DNA of 64,000 bases, from assembly GCF_018991925.1 (NCBI RefSeq), contig NW_024736071.1, forward strand, positions 11,825,782 through 11,889,781. The letters are read 5' to 3'. This document shows positions 57,585 through 64,000 of this stretch, one piece after another (positions within the stretch are counted from its first letter, which is position 1; every line of letters begins with the position of its first letter). The notes under the pieces are model-generated. The model was not told the origin of the DNA. It was given only the letters and a program-made list of their open reading frames with translations, and did no database searches. The stretch comes from Homarus americanus. Taxonomy: Eukaryota; Arthropoda; Malacostraca; Decapoda; Nephropidae. Both the position numbers and the translations under genes were made by a program.

Positions 57585-58060
57585 AAAAACAAACCGAACT
57601 GAAAACAAAATTACGTCAACTAAAAACCGGTAACGTGTGGAACAGGTAAACACATAATAAAAAAAAAACTGTATATCACAAACATCAGAGAGACGAATAT
57701 CAAGAAAGGTATTCAGTCTCAGTGAACGTCTTGGTCATGTTCTGTTGACCACCGGAAACGTCTCGAGCTTTCCTCCAAAAGGTCAGACACAAACACCATC
57801 ACAACCTAGGGAAGCTATTCTCGTCCTTGACCTCACTGACAGATGTACAGGGGTCAGAAAGGAAGGCTATTTGGGGTCACGTAGGGTTAGAGAGAAGAGA
57901 GGAAGGGGGTGAAGGAAGGGCGCGTGCCAGAGGTGAGGTCAAGTGGAGAGGGACACGGGGGGGGCGGGGGGAGGATGGACACAGGTAAGGGAAGTCTATT
58001 ATTAGGAAATTAGAGGAAATAAGGGGAAGAATGATGAGGGAGATTGAGGGAAGGAAGAGG

Positions 58061-58065
<5 letters not shown>
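57582..58065. other. No recognised gene
   Basis: G-rich patch GGGGGGGCGGGGGGAGG at about 57957. Otherwise unique DNA. Confidence 0.5.

Positions 58066-58101
<36 letters not shown>
58066..58101. repeat. (GA)n microsatellite
   Basis: About 17 GA units. Confidence 0.95.
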
Positions 58102-58102
<1 letters not shown>

Positions 58103-58460
58103 AATATGTTGTCTTCACTAATTTAGGCTATGGCACAAGACACATAGACCTGAGCAGCACCACCAGGAAGGACGCCATATACTCTTAGACTCAGATGATG
58201 CAGACGCTCTTATACTGAATCTCAACAGTAAGAGCAAGGCAATATTACCACACAATGTCTTCCACACTCTTGTATCCCTAGAACAAGAATTGGCTGTTTA
58301 TTGTGTCATATACATAGTCATAGTCATATAAGCCTTAATGTATATGAAGGAGAGGATGTTACGAATACTAATCAATAATGAGGCAGGTAAATAGACCACC
58401 TGTCACCTGGAGGGGTCAGACTGATGTGATGTTCATTGTCTGCTTCTGCACCTAAGACTA
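58102..58460. other. No recognised gene
   Basis: Unique DNA. Confidence 0.5.
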
Positions 58461-58467
58461 TTTCCTG

Positions 58468-58650
58468 TTTACTAGTGACATAATGTTTACTAGTGACACA
58501 ATGCTTACTAGTGGCATAATGTTTACTAGTGACACAATGTTTACTAGTGACACAATGTTTACGAGTGACATAATGTTTACTAGTGACACAATGTTTACTG
58601 GTGACACAATATTTACTTATGACACAATGTTTACTAGTGAGTCAATGTTT
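58468..58650. repeat. 18-bp array, about 10 units
   Basis: Unit TTTACTAGTGACACAATG with ATAATG, GCATAATG and TTACGAGTG variants. Eighteen bases is six codons, producing a spurious MFTSDT-repeat frame. Confidence 0.95.
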
Positions 58651-59308
58651 AGTTTGCCTACTTTTCCAACCGTGTTCACATCCGTCTAATACAAGTCATA
58701 ACATCAAACACCTGTCTCATCCTTGTCTAATCCTCACAAATACTGTCTAACTGGTGTCTAACTCTTACTAGCACGATTGATCCTGTCTAACAAATGTCTA
58801 ACTCAGCAGCATGGGTAATCTTGTCTAATTAGTGTCTAACTCTGAGCTATCTAACACGGTTGTAATTCAGTAACAAGAGTAATTGTCTAAAACTTATTAT
58901 CATTGGTTGACTCATGTGTTCAGGCCACACGTAAACAGGATATAATTCCCCACACCTGTACGTACCTGAGTCTTCTATAGAAATTGTTAACTAATGGATT
59001 AAAGATGATATTTCAATGTTTCGATAATGAGTTCTGACAATAACTAATGGGTTGTACTCAGCGGTTGAAAGGACTCATTTTTGTACTCACATCTCCCGGG
59101 CGCCCCTCATCACCTGGTGTAGTTCATCCTTCCATCCCCCCCCCCCTCTCCTTTCCATCAGCCTCCTCTTCCTCCTCCTCCTTCTCCCCTCCTTCCTGCC
59201 CTTTAAAAACCTGTCCGCTTCCTTCCTGCCTTTTATTTTGAAGTGAATTTCCTCTCCCAACATCATGAGGTCATTTAAATATATCAAAATCTCTGGTGTA
59301 TATAATGT
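58651..59308. other. No recognised gene
   Basis: 58730-58870 contains degenerate TGTCTAACT repeats. 59130-59215 is pyrimidine-rich. No credible ORF. Confidence 0.5.
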
Positions 59309-59314
59309 TACGTG

Positions 59315-59425
59315 GCACGGAGGGGAGGGCAAGGGAGGGAGGGCAGGGGAGGGCAGAGGAGGGCAGGGGAGGGGAGGGGAGGACAGAGCAGGGCAGAGCA
59401 GGAAAGGGGAGGGGAGGTGGAGGGG
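59315..59425. repeat. GGGAGGGCAGGGGA purine repeat, quadruplex-prone
   Basis: Imperfect units of 10-15 bp with many G runs of three or four on the plus strand. Confidence 0.85.
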
Positions 59426-60009
59426 AGTTGTTGTTGTCCTCATTATCCGTGTGTTGTTGTGGTGATACTCTGTTAATATATATTTTTTTTATGTTTGTGT
59501 AAATGTTTAGTTGATGTCTTTTGTTGCCGTTAGTGTATAGGTAAGTTTAGAGATGTGTCTTTATTGTGAAGTAGAGTACATAGTGGTCCAGATTTAATGA
59601 AATGAAGCATTTTTTATACACTAAACGTCACGTCTTTCCCCCACTCATACGCTCTCTCCTTACAACATTCACTCCTCGTCTTTTCTTCTGTTTTCTCCTT
59701 TTTCCTGTTAGCGTTATGTTCCTTCTTCGTAATCTGTTCTTTTTTCTCATCCTCTTAATCTTCCTTCTCGAATCCCAGTATATTTGAGTCTACTTCCTCC
59801 TCCAGCCCGCTACTGACTCTCATCTCACCTTCTCTCATTATTAACATGGTCTATACTTCCGTCCTTTTCAACTCCCCCCTTGCTTGTCTGGTAGCTGTTT
59901 GCATCTCCTCTTCCACCTTCCCCTCTCACTTCCCCTTCCTTCTCTTTCACCTTGAGGCCATGGGTCGGGTGTGTGGGTGGTGGGGTGCACGTGGCTGTCT
60001 CCCTCACAG
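59426..60009. other. Possible intron sequence upstream of candidate exon
   Basis: AT-rich to 59610, then pyrimidine-rich to 59950. No recognised ORF. Confidence 0.4.
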
Positions 60010-60146
60010 GCGCGCGTGCTCTCAACTCCTCCCAACCCTCACAGGAAGCCCAGACTTCCGCCACCACTCATCTCTCTGACCTCTCTCAACAACTCACCCG
60101 AACGATCCAATCTCTGCAAGAACTAATTAACCCTCGGCTTTACCAG
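60010..60146 (+). CDS. Candidate coding exon, unidentified protein
   Basis: The 137-bp block follows an acceptor-like CTGTCTCCCTCACAG and ends TACCAG before GTAGCA. The open frame through it encodes 45 residues, ARALNSSQPSQEAQTSATTH followed by LSDLSQQLTRTIQSLQELIN and PRLYQ. It is complex, Ser/Thr/Gln/Leu-rich and amphipathic-looking in its second half, unlike the repeat-derived frames of this window. The frame is entered with two bases of a split codon and left at a complete codon. A second AG at 60045 could give a shorter exon starting EAQTSATTH. One Asn-x-Ser glycosylation-type site (NSS) is present. I do not recognise the family, and no neighbouring exon is identified. Confidence 0.35.
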
Positions 60147-60390
60147 GTAGCAGGAGTGTGGTAGGATATACTGGATGTCAAGTGATAGCTAGGACTTGCC
60201 GGAAGAAGCCTCACCGGTACCTCCCCCACCCAGTCATTACCTCACTCCAAGCCACACCCCCCCCCAACTCCCCTGCGCGTGGCGGTAGGGCCCAGTGATT
60301 GACATTTGACACTGGGCCGCTACACACTTCCGCCGTGACCATTCCTCCGGTAACCTTAGTTGTTGCGGAACTTGTTCATTATATACACTC
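60147..60390. other. No recognised gene
   Basis: Complex DNA between the candidate exon and the pyrimidine array; would be intron if the exon is real. Confidence 0.4.
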
Positions 60391-60395
60391 ACCAC

Positions 60396-63290
60396 CCTTC
60401 TCCCTGTGTCTCTCTCCCTCCTTGGCCCTCTCCCTGTGTCTTTCTCCCTCCTTGGCCCTCTCCCTGTGTCTCTCTCCACCTCCTTGGCCTCTCCCTGTGT
60501 CTTTCTCCCTCCTCGACCCTCTCCTGTGTCTCTCTCCCTCCTTGGCCCTCTCCCTGTGTCTCTCTCCCTCCTCCAACCTCTCCCTGTGTTTCTCTCCCTC
60601 CTTGGCCCTCTCCCTGGCCAGCCTCTCTCCCTCCTTGGCCCCCCTCTCCTGTATCTCCCTGCTCCTTAGCCCTCTCCTGTGTCTCTCCCTCCTTGGCCCC
60701 TCTCCCCTGCGTCTCTCTCCCTTCTGGCCCTCTCCCTGTGTTTCTCTCCCTCCTTGGCCCTCTGCCTGTGTCTCTCTCCCTCCTTGGCCCTCTCCCTGCG
60801 TCTCTCCCTTCCTGGCCCTCTCCCTGTGTTTCTCTCCCTCCTTGCCCTCTGCCTGTGTCTTTCTCCCTCCTCGACCCTCTCCCTGTCTCTCTCCTCTCCC
60901 TTGGCCCTCCCCTGCATCTCTCTCCCTTCCTGGCCCTCCCCTGTGTTTCTCTCCCTCCTTGGCCTCTGCCTGTGTCTCTCTCCCTCCTTGGCCCTCTCCC
61001 TGTCTCTCTCCCTTCTAGCCCTCTCCCTGTATCTCTCTCGCTCCTTAGCCCTCTCCCTGTGTCTCTCTCTCTCCCTCCCTTGCCCCTCTCCTGCGTCTCT
61101 CTCCCTTCCTGGCCCCTCTCCCTGTGTTTCTCTCCCTCCTTGGCCCCTCTCCCTGTGTCTCTCTCCCTCCTTGGCCCTCTCCCTGCGTCTCTCTCCCTTC
61201 TGGCCCCTCTCCCTCTCTCCTGTCTCCCCTGGTCTCTCCCTCCTCTGACCTCTCCTGTCCCTCTCTCCCTCACTTGGCCCCTCTCCCTGTGTCTCTCTCC
61301 CTCCCTTGGCCACCTCTCCCTGCATGTCTCTCTCCCTCCTTGGCCCCTCTCCCTGTGTCTCTCTCTCCTTGGCCTCTTGGCCTCCTCTCCCTGTGTCTTT
61401 CTCCTCCTCGACCCTCTCCCTGTGTCTCTCTCCCCTAGCCCTCTCCCTGTGTCTCTCTCCCTCCTTGGCCCTCTCCCTGTATCTCTCTCGCTCCTTGGCC
61501 CCCTCTCCTGTGTCTCTCTCTCCCTCCTTGGCCCTCTCCCTGCCGTCTCTCTCCTTCTGGCCCTCTCCCTGTGTTTCCTCTCCTCCTTGGCCCCTCTGCC
61601 TGTGCCTCTCTCTCCCTCCTTGGCCCTCTCCCTGCGTCTCTCTCCTTCCCTGGCCCCTCTCCCTGTGTTTTCTCTCCTCCTTGGCCCTCTGCCTGTGTCT
61701 TTCTCCTCTCGACCCTCTCCCCTGTGTCTCTCTCCCTCCTTGGCCCCTCTCCCTGCGTCTCTCTCCCTTCCTGGCCCCTCTCCCTGTGTTCTCTCCCTCC
61801 TTGGCCTCTGCCTGTGTCTCTCTCCCTCCTTGGCCCTCTCCCTGCGTCTCCCTTCCTGGCCCTCTCCTGGCCCTCTCCCTGTATCTCTCCCTCCTGGCCC
61901 CCTCCCTGTCTCTCTCCCTCCTTGGCCCTCTCCCTGCGTCTCTCCCTTCCTGGCCCTCTCCCTGTGTTTCTCTCCCTCCTTGGCCCCTCTCCCTGTCTCT
62001 CTCCCTCCTTAGCCTCTCCCTGCGTCTCTCTCCTTCCTAGCCCCTCTCCCTGTGTTTTCTCTCCCTCCTCAGCCCTCTCCCCTGTCTCTCCCTCCTCGAC
62101 CTCTCCCTGTGTCTCTCCCTCCTTGGCCCTCTCCCTGTCTCTCTCCCTCCTTGGCCTCTCCCTGTGTCTCTCTCCCTCCTCCAGCCCTCTCCCTGTCTCT
62201 CTCCCTCCTTGGCCTCTCCCTGTGTCTCTCTCCTCCTTGGCCTCTCCCTGTATCTCTCTCGCTCCTTGGCCCTCTCCCTGCGTCTCTCTCCCTTCCTGGC
62301 CCTCTCCCTGTGTTTCCCTCCCTCCTCAACCTCTCCCTGTGTTTCTCTCCCTCCTTGCCCCTCTCCCTGTGTTTCTCTCCCTCCTTGGCCCCTCTCCCTG
62401 TGTCTCTCTCTCCCTGGCCTCCCTGTGCCCTCTCCCTGTGTCCCTGTGTTTCTCTCCTCCTTGGCCCCTCTCCTGTATCTCTCTCGCTCCTTGGCCTCTC
62501 CCCTGTGCCTCTCTCCCTCCTCAACCCTCTCCCCTGGTCTCTCTCTCCTCGGCCTCTCCCTGTGTTTCTCTCCCTCCTTGGCCCTCTCCCTGTGTCTCTC
62601 TCCCTTCTGCCCCTCCTCTCCCCTGTGTTTCTCTCCCTCCTTGGCCCTCCCTGTGTCTCTCTCCCTTCTGGCCCTCTCCCTGTGCCTCTCTCCTCGGCCC
62701 TCCTGTGTTTCTCTCCCTCCCCTTAGCCCTCTCCCTGTGTTCTCTCCTCCCCTGGCCCCTCTCCCTGTGTGTTTCTCTCCCCTCCTCGGCTTACCTCTCC
62801 CCTGTTTCTCTCCCTCTTAGCCCCTCTCCCTGTGCCTCTCTCCCTCCTCCCCTGGCCTCTCCCTGTGTTTCTCTCTCCCCTCCCTGGCCCTCTCCCTGTG
62901 TTTCTCTCCCTCCTGGCCCCTCTCCCTGTGTTTCTCTCCCTGGCCCCTTGCAGCCCTCTCTCCCCTCTCCCTGTGCCTCTCTCCCTCCTCGACCCTCTCC
63001 CTGGTCTCTCCTCCTCGACTCTCCCTGTGTTCTCCCTTCTCCTCCTTGGCCCCTCTCCTGTCTGTGTTTCTCTCCTCCTTCCCTCTCCTGGCTGGCCCTC
63101 TCCCTGTGTCCTCTTTGTGCCTCCTTGGCCCTCTCCCTGTGCCTCTCTCCTCCTCTGACCCTCTCCCCTGGTCTCCCTCCTACCCTCCCTCTCCCTGTGT
63201 GTGTCTCTCTCCTCCCAGCCCCTTTTCATGTTTCTCTCTCCTTCCTCGACTCTCTCTCTCTCTCTCTCTCTCTCTCCTCGACCCTCTCCC
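60396..63290 (+). repeat. 30-bp pyrimidine minisatellite, about 95 units, 2.9 kb
   Basis: Unit TCTCTCTCCCTCCTTGGCCC plus TCTCCCTGTG. Variants TTTCTCTCCC, CTTCCTGGCCC and CCTCGACC alternate in blocks of about 90-120 bp, which suggests higher-order units. After 62400 the units become ragged. Frames of 550 and 600 codons (Ser/Leu/Pro on plus) and Arg/Glu/Gly frames on minus are not genes. Single-base losses in C and T runs are frequent. Confidence 0.95.
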
Positions 63291-63535
63291 AGTTCCTCTC
63301 CCCGTCCTTCTCTCCCCTCCCCACTCCTTATCTTTCTCCCTCACACTCGGACAAACAACATCAGACCTTCTAGAATGAAACAAAAAATCACGTTACATAG
63401 GAAGAAAAAAACTACTATTGTTACACTTATGGTCGGGCAGACAAGGACTTAAAATCAGTTATTCTATGTATGGAGGCAAATGGTTTAGTGGTATTATAAT
63501 TCTAATTCTATAGAACACAGCACCATAACACGTCA
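63291..63535. other. No recognised gene
   Basis: Pyrimidine tract to about 63340, then AT-rich unique DNA. Confidence 0.5.
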
Positions 63536-63539
63536 ACAC

Positions 63540-63945
63540 AACATAACACACACGGTAACACAAAGCACAGAACCACAATACTACGCATCAGCACAATACT
63601 ATGCAGGATCACAACACAATACACAATACACAATACAACTCACAACACAACTCACAACATAGCACTACCACAATATACCACCACACACAACACCATCACA
63701 CACAACACCACCACACACAACACCACTTCACACAATACTACACCATAACACCACCACCACACTACAGCACCACCACCACACCACACTATAACACCAGAAT
63801 ACAAAACCACCACACACAACACCACACTCAACACCACACTCAACACCACACGCACCACTACACACAACACACCACAACACCACCACACCACAACACCACA
63901 CTACAACACCACCACACACAACACCACAACACACTAAACTTACCT
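63540..63945 (+). repeat. CACAACACCAC-type low-complexity repeat
   Basis: ACACAACACCACCACACACA-like units of 8-18 bp, G-poor. The His/Thr frame (126 codons) and the minus-strand Val/Cys/Gly frames are artefacts. Confidence 0.92.
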
Positions 63946-64000
63946 AAACATCCACGTACAATATTTAAATGTAAAAGTTAATGAAATATGAAATAAACCT

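Noticed and set aside
60360..63373. 550- and 600-codon Ser/Leu/Pro frames and the 294-codon minus frame
   Set aside because: Products of the 30-bp pyrimidine array; frames overlap in several phases and on both strands.

Overview
The window looks like nuclear DNA of an animal, most likely an arthropod and probably a decapod crustacean. This is an inference from three things: clustered TTAGG/CCTAA-type motifs, decayed CR1-type and other non-LTR retrotransposons, and an extreme load of minisatellites and microsatellites. By my tally about 23 kb of the 64 kb is tandem or low-complexity sequence. I see no complete protein-coding gene, no rRNA or tRNA gene, no operon and no CRISPR array. The long open frames, up to about 800 codons, all come from stop-free tandem repeats and are not proteins.

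Layout. 0-5 kb: a 42-bp minisatellite, a foldback-type element, one copy of a dispersed repeat and a decayed RNase H fragment of a retrotransposon. 6-9.2 kb: three C- and pyrimidine-rich arrays. 9.9-11.4 kb: an AT-rich satellite with embedded palindromes that runs into a 100-N assembly gap. 12.1-15.8 kb: a 43-bp array of about 80 units, then an 18-bp pyrimidine array. 16.7-19.3 kb: pyrimidine, purine, 20-bp and 15-bp arrays around a short complex island that could be an exon. 21-27 kb: a G-rich array, a perfect 49-bp array, a trinucleotide tract and a 24-bp array. 28.7-30.8 kb: a recent 554-bp tandem duplication that grades into a CAC-rich array. 31-36 kb: a TA tract, a second dispersed-repeat copy, an ordered 24-bp array and a roughly 31-bp array. 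36-46 kb is the most gene-like DNA: low-repeat stretches with possible regulatory islands, two CR1 pieces in opposite orientation and a decayed reverse transcriptase. 46-52 kb: foldback elements, a dispersed repeat carrying its own 38-bp array, and 31-, 28- and 29-bp arrays. 53-56 kb: a convincing minus-strand core promoter with four evenly spaced CCAAT boxes, followed by a first exon and a small intron with good splice signals; no long ORF follows. 56-64 kb: telomere-like CCTAA repeats, an 18-bp array, one good candidate coding exon near 60.1 kb, and a roughly 2.9-kb 30-bp pyrimidine array.

The parts do not form a recognisable pathway. What they show is repeat biology: arrays at different stages of homogenisation, higher-order organisation, nested transposons, and probable base-calling loss in homopolymers. 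The best leads for real function are the promoter at 55.4 kb and the candidate exon at 60.1 kb.
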